Origin: Nostoc favosum CHAB5714
Lineage (GTDB): Bacteria; Cyanobacteriota; Cyanobacteriia; Cyanobacteriales; Nostocaceae
Assembly (NCBI RefSeq): GCF_020829495.1
Contig: NZ_JAIVFQ010000017.1
Location: 52,629 to 116,628, forward strand
Direction: 5' to 3'
Length of the DNA: 64,000 bases
The translations under genes and the position numbers were made by a program. Below are positions 35,343 through 44,249 of this stretch, one piece after another (within the stretch, counting starts at the first letter, position 1; every line of letters starts with the position of its first letter). The notes under the pieces were generated by a model that was not told the DNA's origin, searched no databases, and was given only the letters and a program-made list of their open reading frames with translations.

Positions 35343-36416
35343 CTAGCGAACCGCGACGAAACCAGCTTGCTCAATTGCTTTTTGTCCCTGGTCAGTTAAT
35401 AAAAGTTTGCTATATGCATCTCCAATCTGCTGCTCCCGACCTTTATTCTGCTTAATAATCACAAACAAGTTAGCAATCATGGGATAGCTGCCATCTTTAA
35501 TAGCTTGAGTATTTAGCTGATTGCGCTGACCTAGACACTGCTCAGGTGACACCAGAGGTTCGCGGTAGGGGGGAATTAGCTGACCAGAAGTGCTACCCAA
35601 TGGCAAAGCCTTCACACTACATTGAGGTAATACTGAACGGGCAGAAGCGTAATAGACACTACCAGGAGTTTTACTGAGTTGGCGCACTGCCTCTGTAGTA
35701 GAGTAGACATACTGCACATTAGAGCCTAGCGTTTGCCCCTTCAAGTTGCTGTTGCTAGGGAATATTACTGTATCTGCGTCCTCTGGTCGTTGAGACAAAG
35801 GTGTGATGGCTAGGTTTGGCCCACCTACTTGATTCCAGTTAGTAATTTTTCCCAAATAAATTTGCTGCAATTGGTCAACAGTTAAACCAGGCACATTGAG
35901 TGATGGGTTGACTACCACTGCTATCCCATCCATACCCACCTGACGTTCCTCAAGGGTGAAGCCTCGCTCTTTTGCCATAGCTTGTTCTTCATCTGTGAGG
36001 GGACGGGAAGACTGAGCAAAGTCGAGTTTCCCATCAAGCAACATCCGAATACCGGAGCTAGAACCAGGGCTACCATTAACAGGGTTTACGTAGCGTAATT
36101 GTAATTCAGGGCGATCGCTCTGGATCTGAGCATCTACCAATTGCCGGATAGATGCCCAAGCTGTACTGCCTCCGTAGTTAAATGAGGCATTGGGGACATC
36201 AGTAACTGTCTGAAAAGTTGATGTAGTACTAGAGGGGCTGTTTAAATTTTGATTAGAGGAATTAACGCTGTTGCGGGACAATAAATTCGGCTTCAGTAAC
36301 CACCAAAGCAGTCCGCCAATAACCATAAGTGTCAGCACTTTCCCAATAATCAACCCTCTAATAAAGAGGCCAATTTCACCGTGAATTAAAGCTTTTTTTT
36401 GATTTGTATTGTCCAT
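35343..36416 (-). CDS. PstS-like substrate-binding protein with N-terminal membrane anchor
   Basis: A 357-residue protein. An N-terminal hydrophobic helix (LIIGKVLTLMVIGGLLWWLL, about residues 22-41) anchors it, followed by a Ser/Asn-rich linker and a periplasmic-binding-protein fold of the PstS type: FNYGGSTAWASIRQLVDAQI, VNGSPGSSSGIRMLLDGKLDFAQSSRPLT and VDQLQQIYLGKITNWNQVGG. In PstS these segments bind phosphate. Here no pstCAB genes are adjacent; instead a Ser/Thr kinase gene lies 131 bases upstream on the same strand. Cyanobacteria often have such PstS-domain proteins beside kinases, suggesting ligand sensing or scaffolding, not simple transport. That role is inference. Confidence 0.82.
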   Translation of the reverse strand: MDNTNQKKALIHGEIGLFIRGLIIGKVLTLMVIGGLLWWLLKPNLLSRNSVNSSNQNLNSPSSTTSTFQTVTDVPNASFNYGGSTAWASIRQLVDAQIQSDRPELQLRYVNPVNGSPGSSSGIRMLLDGKLDFAQSSRPLTDEEQAMAKERGFTLEERQVGMDGIAVVVNPSLNVPGLTVDQLQQIYLGKITNWNQVGGPNLAITPLSQRPEDADTVIFPSNSNLKGQTLGSNVQYVYSTTEAVRQLSKTPGSVYYASARSVLPQCSVKALPLGSTSGQLIPPYREPLVSPEQCLGQRNQLNTQAIKDGSYPMIANLFVIIKQNKGREQQIGDAYSKLLLTDQGQKAIEQAGFVAVR

Positions 36417-36547
36417 ATTTTTAAATGTTGTTTATTCTATTTATCCTACAGGAATCTATAAATATTTAGGTTAAAAGCAAATCGGGAATAAGCCAGTTAA
36501 TAGTGAATTTTATGATTGCTGCTAAATGATTAATTCTTTCTAATATA

Positions 36548-37846
36548 TTAAGGCTCAATTTCCTCTTTGGTAGTCTTTGCAATGGTGGAATTGCTTTTAT
36601 AGACTCCTCTGTTAGCTGCTGATTTAGCTACTAGGCGATTGACTTTAATATTAGCAAACCGTGGCTCAACAAATTTTTCTATAAAATTATTTAATTGAGT
36701 AGGTTGCTTTGGAGGTGATGTACCTGTATTAATAAACGTATAGATTAAAACTAGTACTATCAAACTAGTGGTAGCACCAAGCCCTATTCCCAACAGCAAA
36801 AGAAAGTTTCTATAAGTTAGCAAATAAGTATCATCAGTGTTTTGGTTTATCCCAGTAGATTGTGATAACTGTGACAATCCCAGATCAGAATTAAGTGCTT
36901 GCAAAGCTTCTGCGGCAGATTGGTAACGCTGGTTGTAGCGATCGCGAACCATTGTATCCAAAACATTTGCAAAAGCGTCGCTTACCTGTACTTTATCACG
37001 CCAGATAACTTCTCCAGTATTAGGATCTTCTTGTAGTTGTTCAGGTATTAAACCTGTCAAAGCTTGAATGCCAATCATCCCTACTGCATAAATATCGCTG
37101 CAAAGTTGTGGCTTTCCCTTAGCCTGTTCGCTTGGCATATAGCCAGGAGTCCCAACAGAAATTGTTAAGCCTGCTCCTAAAGCACCAATTTTCTTAATAC
37201 TCCCAAAGTCAATTAGCACAATCTTCTGATCGGAGTACCGCCGCATTAAATTTTGGGGCTTAATATCCCGGTGAATAATGTTATTTTGGTGGACGAAGGA
37301 CAGCACTTCCAGGATGTCTTTTAATAAATTTAAGACTGCATTCTCGCTAAGACGGTGACCTGGTACAATTTCTTGAGTCAATGCATGACCGTCAATAAAT
37401 TCTTGAACTAAATAGAAATCCCCATCTTCATTAAAATGGGCAAATAGTCTAGGAATTTGGTCGTGGTCGTTGCCTAGCTGGTATAAAACTTCCGCTTCCC
37501 GATCAAATAGGCTTTTAGCGATAGGTAGAACAGCAGGATTGGTATCTTTTGGGTGGAAATGTTTGACGACACAATGCGGTCGTCCTGGTAAATCTAGGTC
37601 TACGGCTAAGTAGGTATCACCAGATCCCCCGCTTCCTAAGTGTTTGACAATCTCAAAGCGATTCCGAAGTGTTTTTCTGGCGAGAGAGTATTCATGTCTT
37701 TTACGTCTAGCACCTGATAACAAGTAAGTATTACCAGATCCTCCGCTTTCCAGCAGTTTGACTGTCTCAAAGCGACTCCGGAGTTTTTTTCTAACTAGAG
37801 GGTTCTGGCTCATGTGGCGTATACTACTCGTTAATTTACTGACCAT
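36548..37846 (-). CDS. Ser/Thr protein kinase with duplicated glycine-loop segment
   Basis: A 432-residue Hanks-type kinase. The catalytic domain (residues about 62-325) has the glycine loop LGSGGSGDTYLA, lysine in CVVKHF, HRDIKPQN, the DFG in VLIDFGSIKK and GTPGYMPSEQA, so it should be active. A single membrane helix (LLLLGIGLGATTSLIVLVLI, near 350) and a basic external tail follow. The first 60 residues contain a second copy of the glycine loop region (RSRFETVKLLESGGSGNTYLL, residues about 19-39, beside RNRFEIVKHLGSGGSGDTYLA), matched at DNA level (37737-37790 and 37620-37675), an internal tandem duplication. An inner start is possible. It is upstream of the PstS-like gene and probably co-transcribed. 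Confidence 0.9.
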   Translation of the reverse strand: MVSKLTSSIRHMSQNPLVRKKLRSRFETVKLLESGGSGNTYLLSGARRKRHEYSLARKTLRNRFEIVKHLGSGGSGDTYLAVDLDLPGRPHCVVKHFHPKDTNPAVLPIAKSLFDREAEVLYQLGNDHDQIPRLFAHFNEDGDFYLVQEFIDGHALTQEIVPGHRLSENAVLNLLKDILEVLSFVHQNNIIHRDIKPQNLMRRYSDQKIVLIDFGSIKKIGALGAGLTISVGTPGYMPSEQAKGKPQLCSDIYAVGMIGIQALTGLIPEQLQEDPNTGEVIWRDKVQVSDAFANVLDTMVRDRYNQRYQSAAEALQALNSDLGLSQLSQSTGINQNTDDTYLLTYRNFLLLLGIGLGATTSLIVLVLIYTFINTGTSPPKQPTQLNNFIEKFVEPRFANIKVNRLVAKSAANRGVYKSNSTIAKTTKEEIEP

Positions 37847-38825
37847 TCAGAGCTTGGGTGAGGTTATGAATACCTGCCGTTAGATTTGTTGGTATTTGAG
37901 GCAGTCAGCTTCTCAGGCGACCGATGCTTTTGAGCAGTTTTATGGTTAGCCGCATGATTGGTTTATTTCATACCTTATATGGGTATCTTAATATAAAAAT
38001 TTATTTTTGTAATAGTTCTATAATTTTATCATTTAAGTAAATTTAACACTAGACCACAGTAGTTATAACTGCCGATAGATGACAACATTCAGGAGTCAGG
38101 AGATTTATTTTAAGTCTTGGGTCTGATTGCTGATAAAACCTAGAACAGTGGCATTTAAAGGCATCAGTATCCTTACGTGTCCACCAGAATTCTGTTACCA
38201 GATTTTAGTTATTACTAACGGCGATCGCTTCGTCATATCAACGTTAATTAGACAAAACTAAAAAAACAGGTAAGTTCTTGAGGTAAATACTGAGTGATGG
38301 TTTTGGAGACAAACAAGTGTTAGTTGTCAATAACTCACATATCAACTTACAGTATATTAACTAGTTATTCAATAGTTTCTATAAAACATCCAACTTTTCC
38401 AACCTTTCCCACGTTTTACTCGCGCCTGTATCACTTGCAATAAATCAGTTGCATTTAGCAAAACTCATACTGGAAAAAGTTTATGCTGGTTTTAATATAT
38501 TTTGTGTAACTCTTGCTAGGTAAAGAATAAAAAATGAAGTCGGAAGTCGGAAGTCGGAAGTATTAACAGGTCGCCCACAAGGGGCGAGGTTTTTACCTTC
38601 CCCATGAAACAAGGATTATTTCGCGCCACTTGCGGGCGAGGTTTTGAACCTCACTTTTTATATAAAACTGTTTTATAAAATTCTAGAAACAGTCCTAATT
38701 TGATAGATAAAATAATGTGACATCAGGGCAGTTAGCTGGAATGGCAGCATTCTATTAATTAAAAAAGCCCCCTAGTGGGGGCCTGTTAAGTTGTCCGCGT
38801 GGAATGAACAACTAATAATTAATAC
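37847..38825. other. Long intergenic region between the kinase and the cytochrome oxidase operon
   Basis: No gene is recognised in 979 AT-rich bases. Visible items are a triple GGAAGTC repeat (38540-38560), an imperfect repeat of GGGCGAGGTTTT with flanking text (38575-38595 and 38625-38650), and the terminator of the ctaE gene at the right end. The kinase promoter lies at the left end. Confidence 0.45.
38759..38785 (-). terminator. Rho-independent terminator of the ctaC-ctaD-ctaE operon
   Basis: On the minus strand GGCCCCCACTAGGGGGC forms a strong stem-loop followed by TTTTTTAATTAAT. It lies about 40 bases after the ctaE stop. Confidence 0.85.
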
Positions 38826-39452
38826 TCACAGTAGATACAGTAATCCGAACAAAATAATCCAAATCACGTCAACGAAGTGCCAGTAGATTTCGGCTGCTTC
38901 AATGCCAAAGTGCTTTTCGTTACTGTAATGACCCGGAACGCGCGATCGCCACAACACAGCAACAATTGCCAAAACGCCGATAGTAACGTGCAATCCGTGG
39001 AAACCAGTCAAAACGTAAAATGCACTGGCAAATAAATTGGTAGTTAAACCAAATTCTAAATGGGTATATTCATATACTTGACCCACCAAGAAGATAGCAC
39101 CCATTGCAGCAGTAATTGCTAACCAGATTCGCGCACCCCGCGCATCGTTCTTTTTGATAGCAGTGTCAGCATTGTGCATGACAAAACTGCTAGAAATTAG
39201 ATTGATGGTGTTGACTCCAGGTAACAATAGTTCTAACTCTGGGGTACCTGCTGGGGGCCATGCAGGTAAGGTAGCACGGAAAGCCAAATAGGCTCCGAAC
39301 AACCCCATAAAAATCATCCCTTCAGCAATCAGGAAGACAATTAGCCCAAACAGACGATGGTCTGGATGTTCTTCGTGATGAGCGACGGACGCTTCCGCCG
39401 CGTGATGATGATTTAGTTCGGTTTTAGCTGGGTCAATAGTTTGACTTTGCAT
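38826..39452 (-). CDS. ctaE: Cytochrome c oxidase subunit III
   Basis: A 208-residue membrane protein, third gene of the aa3-type oxidase operon. Five hydrophobic helices are visible; the last ones carry FYVLTGFHGLHVTIGVLAIV and AEIYWHFVDVIWIILFGLLY, the standard COX3 end. It begins with a polar N-terminus with several histidines (LNHHHAAEASVAHHEEHPDH). COX3 stabilises the oxidase and the proton-uptake side of subunit I. The length is that of bacterial five-helix COX3. The gap to ctaD contains two copies of the GACGCGATTAATCGCGTC palindrome and other repeats. Confidence 0.94.
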   Translation of the reverse strand: MQSQTIDPAKTELNHHHAAEASVAHHEEHPDHRLFGLIVFLIAEGMIFMGLFGAYLAFRATLPAWPPAGTPELELLLPGVNTINLISSSFVMHNADTAIKKNDARGARIWLAITAAMGAIFLVGQVYEYTHLEFGLTTNLFASAFYVLTGFHGLHVTIGVLAIVAVLWRSRVPGHYSNEKHFGIEAAEIYWHFVDVIWIILFGLLYLL

Positions 39453-39491
39453 GAATTTTGATAAGTGGGGAATGGGGAATGGGGAGTGGGG

Positions 39492-39556
39492 ACGCGATTA
39501 ATCGCGTCTGTACAGGAGTTAGGAGTAGAGACGCGATTAATCGCGTCTGTACAGGA
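39492..39556. repeat. Two copies of the GACGCGATTAATCGCGTC palindrome
   Basis: Copies at about 39492-39509 and 39531-39548, each followed by TGTACAGGAGTTAGGAGT, lie between ctaD and ctaE. The unit is the same as in the tandem array at 3081-3185. The hairpins would form in the ctaD-ctaE transcript. Confidence 0.85.
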
Positions 39557-39610
39557 GTTAGGAGTTGTCATAACTCATCATTCATAACTCATAACTCTTC
39601 ACTCCTAACT

Positions 39611-41347
39611 CTATTTACGGTCTTCGGGATTAGCAGCAACCGCCGGGTCGGGTTCTGCTCTTAACACTGAGTTCGGCCCGCCAGATAAGACTGGATTGGG
39701 ATCAGACAAAGGTACACCTTCGTCAGCCTTTTCCAAACCGTAATCGTAGGGGCCCGTAGCCAGCACTGGGGTTTGATCAAAATTCTCGATCGCTGGCGGT
39801 GAGGTAGTCATCCACTCTAAGGTCAGTGCCCTCCAGGGATTATTACTAGCTTTCTCACCGTATAACCAACTCCAAATCGCATTGATGATGAAGGGGAATG
39901 TCGAAACTGCTAGTATGTAAGCGCCATAAGTGCAGATTTCGTTGAGAAAGGTAAATTTGGGGTCATATTGGGCGATACGACGGTTCATGCCCATTAATCC
40001 CAGCTTGTGCATAGGTAAGAAGGTCATATTTAGACCAACTATTGTTAAGGCAAAGTGAACCTTACCCCAAAATTCGTTCACCATCCGTCCCGTCATTTTC
40101 GGGAACCAGTGGTAAATCGCCGCATAAATGCCGAGAACACTACCACCAAACAAGACGTAGTGCAAGTGTGCCACCACAAAATATGTGTCGTGAACGTGAA
40201 TATCAAAGGGCACTGCTGCCAACATCACGCCACTGATCCCGCCAATCACAAAGGTGCCGACAAAACCGATGGCGAACAGCATGGCGCTGTTAAGCTGGAT
40301 TTTTCCGCCCCACATTGTTGCTAACCAGCTGAAAATTTTAATTCCCGTGGGTACGGCAATGATCATGGTGGTGATCATAAAGAACATCCGCAACCAACCG
40401 GGGATACCGCTGGTAAACATGTGGTGCGCCCAAACGATTAGCCCCAAAAAGCTAATGGCAAGAGACGAATAAGCTATCGCTTTATAGCCAAAAATCGGCT
40501 TGCGGGAATGCACCGGGATAATCTCTGAAATTGCGCCAAAGAAGGGCAAAATCATGATATAAACCGCTGGGTGGGAGTAAAACCAGAACATGTGCTGATA
40601 TACCACTGGGTCGCCACCGCCAGTCGGGTTAAAAAATGTTGTCCCGGCAATTAAGTCAAAAGAAAGCAGAATTAGACCTGCTGCTAACACTGGCGTAGAT
40701 ACCAAAGTCAGTGCCGAGGTAGCAAACATCGCCCAGCAGAACAAGGGCATTTGGTGAACCCCCATACCAGGGATACGCATCTTGAGCAACGTGACGAGGA
40801 AATTGATTGCCCCTAAAATCGATGATGTACCTAGTAGGAGGACGCTCATAATCCAAATTCCCTCACCTACTTGACCTGTTACCAAGCTCAGGGGAGGGTA
40901 GGAAGTCCAACCCGCATCTGGCGCATCGCCTACCACTAAACTGGTGATCAACAATAAACCCGCAGGGGGAATCATCCAAAAGGCAACAGCATTCAAGCGC
41001 GGAAATGCCATATCCTTTGCCCCAATCATTAAGGGGATGAGGAAGTTAGCAAAACCCGCACCAGCTGGCACGATCCACAAGAAAATCATGATCGTGGCGT
41101 GCAGCGTAAATAAGCTGTTGTAGACTTCAGGGGTGACAAAATCGACTTCTGGGGTTCGCAGTTCTGTACGAACCAAGTCAGCCATCACCCCACCGATACA
41201 GTAAAAAATGAATGTAGTGACTAGGTATTGAATCCCAATCACCTTATGGTCGGTGTTGAAACTAAAGTAGTCTTGCCATTTTCTGATCCCTGGCTCCTCA
41301 ACAAGAGCAGGGGCGTTGGCAGTTTCTTGCACTTGAGCTTGGGTCAT
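39611..41347 (-). CDS. ctaD: Cytochrome c oxidase subunit I
   Basis: A 578-residue 12-helix haem-copper oxidase subunit, the catalytic core that reduces oxygen to water and pumps protons in thylakoid or plasma membrane. Haem a and a3/CuB ligands are visible: the first histidine in LFTLHATIMIFLW, the crosslinked His-Tyr pair in MFWFYSHPAVYIMILP, the CuB histidine pair in VWAHHMFTSG, and HDTYFVVAHLHYVLFGG. The tyrosine in YSHPAVY and the K-channel region mark an A-type oxidase. The C-terminal 45 residues are a polar tail rich in Pro and Asp. It is the middle gene of the operon, with a 102-base repeat-filled gap from ctaC. Confidence 0.96.
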   Translation of the reverse strand: MTQAQVQETANAPALVEEPGIRKWQDYFSFNTDHKVIGIQYLVTTFIFYCIGGVMADLVRTELRTPEVDFVTPEVYNSLFTLHATIMIFLWIVPAGAGFANFLIPLMIGAKDMAFPRLNAVAFWMIPPAGLLLITSLVVGDAPDAGWTSYPPLSLVTGQVGEGIWIMSVLLLGTSSILGAINFLVTLLKMRIPGMGVHQMPLFCWAMFATSALTLVSTPVLAAGLILLSFDLIAGTTFFNPTGGGDPVVYQHMFWFYSHPAVYIMILPFFGAISEIIPVHSRKPIFGYKAIAYSSLAISFLGLIVWAHHMFTSGIPGWLRMFFMITTMIIAVPTGIKIFSWLATMWGGKIQLNSAMLFAIGFVGTFVIGGISGVMLAAVPFDIHVHDTYFVVAHLHYVLFGGSVLGIYAAIYHWFPKMTGRMVNEFWGKVHFALTIVGLNMTFLPMHKLGLMGMNRRIAQYDPKFTFLNEICTYGAYILAVSTFPFIINAIWSWLYGEKASNNPWRALTLEWMTTSPPAIENFDQTPVLATGPYDYGLEKADEGVPLSDPNPVLSGGPNSVLRAEPDPAVAANPEDRK

Positions 41348-41449
41348 AGTCGTTAGTTATCTTTTGTCATTTGTCCTTTATCAGTTGTCCTTTGTCATTT
41401 GTCATTTATTTAGACCAATGACTAATGACTAATGACTAATGACCAATGA

Positions 41450-42532
41450 CTAATGGTGAACTTGATGGAGGATTTCTGGCTTAATTCCCATGTCCTTGGT
41501 ATAAGGAGCGAGAAATTCATTTGGGGATAGATTCGCAGGGTTAACAGCAACGGCTTGATTTAGTGTTTCTTTGCTGGCAACTAGCTGTTCTTGCACCCAT
41601 TTGTCAAAGGCTTCTTCTGGCTCAACGACTACTGTTGCTCTCATTGCACCGTGGTAGGGGCCACAAAGTTCAGCACAGATTAGGGCATAATCTCCTGCTT
41701 TTTTGGGGGTAAAGCGAATCTCGCTTTGCCTACCAGGGATCGCATCTTGTTTCAGGCGGAACTCTGGCACCCAAAAGGCGTGGATGACATCGTTGGCTGT
41801 CATATTGATTTCCACTTCCCGCCCAATGGGGACGTGCATTTCACCTGTAGTTATACCAGTTTCAGGATAGGTGAAAAGCCAAGCATATTGTAGACCTGTG
41901 ACATTGACCTGTAATCCTGCTGGTTTACCTGCTTTATCAGGAGTTCCCCCAATTGTCGGAGCAACACTACCGACACCAGGAGCATTCCGCAGTTGGGGAA
42001 TTTGGTCAGCATTACGAACTTCTGCGGTAGCTGGGTCTTGCATTGCCTCATCAGATTTTTCTTGATTGAGGTTGGGTTCGGTGCTGGGAGGAGTATCGCT
42101 TAAAGTTGCGGCCATCGCACTTCCAGGCATTGCCATTGACTCCTGACTCATCGGCGCTTGATGGATAGCATGGGGATCAAAGCCACCGATTTCGTTGTAG
42201 ACATCAAAGCTGTAAACAGAAATACCGATAACGATAATTGCTGGGATCGCCGTCCAGAGAATTTCTAGAGGTACATTGCCCTCAACTGGTGGGCCGTCTT
42301 CATTGTCACCTGCACGCCGACGGTATTTAAATGCAGAGTAAATTAAAATACCTTCTACGAGCAGGAATATACCTGTAGAAACGATCATCATCGCGTTGAA
42401 CAGACCATCCACTAATACGGCTTCATCCGTGGCTGCTGCTGGCAACAGACCGTGATTTTGACCGTACCAAAGGCTGACTAGCGTTAGCACGATGCCAATC
42501 AGTAATGTCCAGATTGAACTTGGAATCTTCAC
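41450..42532 (-). CDS. ctaC: Cytochrome c oxidase subunit II
   Basis: A 360-residue subunit with two membrane helices (residues about 8-28 and 43-70) and a periplasmic/lumenal cupredoxin domain. The CuA site is complete: His in NDVIHAFWVPEF and CAELCGPYHGAM. It takes electrons from cytochrome c or plastocyanin. Between the helices and the cupredoxin is a long insertion (about residues 120-205) rich in Met, Pro, Asn and Asp. The start is GTG. The stop TAG is provided by a CATTAGT heptamer array that fills the gap to ctaD (41398-41455), so the last residues (QVHH) may not be original. First gene of the operon, divergent from ctaA. Confidence 0.95.
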   Translation of the reverse strand: MKIPSSIWTLLIGIVLTLVSLWYGQNHGLLPAAATDEAVLVDGLFNAMMIVSTGIFLLVEGILIYSAFKYRRRAGDNEDGPPVEGNVPLEILWTAIPAIIVIGISVYSFDVYNEIGGFDPHAIHQAPMSQESMAMPGSAMAATLSDTPPSTEPNLNQEKSDEAMQDPATAEVRNADQIPQLRNAPGVGSVAPTIGGTPDKAGKPAGLQVNVTGLQYAWLFTYPETGITTGEMHVPIGREVEINMTANDVIHAFWVPEFRLKQDAIPGRQSEIRFTPKKAGDYALICAELCGPYHGAMRATVVVEPEEAFDKWVQEQLVASKETLNQAVAVNPANLSPNEFLAPYTKDMGIKPEILHQVHH

Positions 42533-43051
42533 GGCTTACTTAATTGAATTTACTACGTTATCTTAAAGCTGCTCACTTACTAAGGTAGTCTAGGCTGGAA
42601 GGCATGGAGTACAAAGGTCTGAAATTTTTATTAATTTTTTTAACTATTTTACTAATTTTGGGTACAAGGTGACTATCGGGAGGCAGAAGGCAGGAGGCAG
42701 GGGGCAGAAGCTAGGAGTAACCCAGATACATTTAAAAGTATGGGATTTAACCACTGGGTTTTATACCCAAAACTAAAGTTTTCATTCATAATTATTTCCT
42801 CCTGCCTTCTCCTAAAATCAGTGGAAAAATTTAAGGAAAAATTTAGGATGCTTAAATTAATTGTGATTAATCAATTTTTCACATCTTGAAAAATACCTAA
42901 AGCTTCAGGTAAAACCTTTCTGGAGTGATTCAAAGTATAAGTGAGTGCTAATCTATAAACCCTTAGCCTATACGCTAGGGTGGAGATAGGACACTAAAAG
43001 AAAATTGAAAATTTTAACAGATCCACCAAGAGCGGGCAGAAGGTATCCTTC
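42533..43051. other. Divergent promoter region between ctaC and ctaA
   Basis: This 519-base AT-rich region must carry promoters for both the oxidase operon and heme A synthesis, which makes shared control likely. It holds a GGCAGAAGGCAGGAGGCAGG purine run (about 42680-42712). No gene and no clear binding motif was recognised. Confidence 0.5.
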
Positions 43052-43993
43052 ATGAGCGAATTTGTCCTACAACAACAAAATGAAGCGGCGCTTCAGCAGC
43101 AAAAACCCAAGGAAATGATTCGTCGCTTGGTGTGGAAAATATGCATAGCCACCTTAATTTTGATGGCAATAGGCAGCGCCACCCGCGTGATGAATGCTGG
43201 ACTTGCTTGCCCAGACTGGCCCTTATGCTATGGCGAATTGGTACCAGCCAAGCAAATGAATCTCCAAGTGTTTTTGGAGTGGTTTCACAGATTGGATGCA
43301 GCTTTAATTGGTGTAAGCGCGATCGCACTCTTCGGTTTGTCCTGGTGGCATCGTCGTCTCTTACCCAAATGGCTGCCTTGGGCATCAACATTCGCCCTGT
43401 TTTTAATTGTCTTCCAAGGCATCTTGGGGGGACTTACCGTTACCGAACTGTTGCGGTTTGATATCGTTACCGCCCACTTAGGAACGGCGCTGTTATTTTT
43501 TAGCACCCTCCTGATTATCGGCACAGCACTCACGCCCTATCAGGGGAATGGAACCGTTGGTAAGTTGCCTTGGATAGGTTTAACTGCCGCTATTCTGGTT
43601 TACCTGCAAAGTCTACTAGGTGCTTTGGTAGGCTCTCGCTGGGCACTACACCAATGCCTCGGCGGTTCTCAACTTTGTACTGTAATGTACAGCCATATTG
43701 CTGGTTTGGTGCCGCCTTCCTTGGCAATCTTGGCAATGGTATTTATCTGTTGGCGGACACCAGCACTACATCCAGCCTTGCGGCGACTGGCAAATATAGC
43801 TGGTGGGTTGTTAACCTTACAAATCTTGTTGGGATTCGCCACTTTCAAATTACACCTCCAAGTCGAGCCTCTCACCGTCTCTCACCAAGCTATAGGAGCT
43901 ACTTTGCTGGGTACTTTGGTGGTTTTCACAGTTCTCGCCCTGCGTGACTCAGTGAGTGCTGATTCACATTCAGTGAGTGCTGAGTCACGTTAG
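43052..43993 (+). CDS. ctaA: Heme A synthase (COX15/CtaA family)
   Basis: A 313-residue eight-helix membrane enzyme that oxidises heme O to heme A for the aa3 oxidase encoded divergently. Conserved segments are IGSATRVMNAGLACPDWPLCYGELVP (with the cysteine pair region), the heme-ligand histidines in FLEWFHRLDAALIGV, VTAHLGTALLFF, MYSHIAGLVPPSL and LTVSHQAIGATLLG. The last 15 residues (DSVSADSHSVSAESR) are encoded by GTGAGTGCTGA-type repeats that continue downstream, so repeat DNA has probably replaced the original end. The start ATG follows AAGGTATCCTTC. Confidence 0.93.
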   Translation: MSEFVLQQQNEAALQQQKPKEMIRRLVWKICIATLILMAIGSATRVMNAGLACPDWPLCYGELVPAKQMNLQVFLEWFHRLDAALIGVSAIALFGLSWWHRRLLPKWLPWASTFALFLIVFQGILGGLTVTELLRFDIVTAHLGTALLFFSTLLIIGTALTPYQGNGTVGKLPWIGLTAAILVYLQSLLGALVGSRWALHQCLGGSQLCTVMYSHIAGLVPPSLAILAMVFICWRTPALHPALRRLANIAGGLLTLQILLGFATFKLHLQVEPLTVSHQAIGATLLGTLVVFTVLALRDSVSADSHSVSAESR

Positions 43994-44249
43994 CGGATAG
44001 CTAAGGTTTAGCCCGTGCTGAGTGCTGAGTAGGCAGTGGGCGAGATGAGGGAACAGGGGGAGCAGGGAAAGAATTCCTAACTCCTAACTCCTAACTTCTA
44101 ACTCAGCACTCAGCACTCAGCACTCAGCACTCAGCACTGATGATGCGACCCACGCAGGTGCAGAAAATCTGTGTTTTCATTTGCCTGAAAGAGCCACCTT
44201 GAGCGGGGGCTGCATATAAGTTGTTGAAAAATAAGGAACCAGAGCCAAA
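43994..44249. repeat. Heptamer repeats between ctaA and ctaB
   Basis: CTAACTC-type repeats (44075-44104) and about five CAGCACT units (44104-44140), with reverse-complement GTGCTGA units nearer the ctaA stop, fill much of this gap. The two sets can pair and form a hairpin between ctaA and ctaB. Confidence 0.75.
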
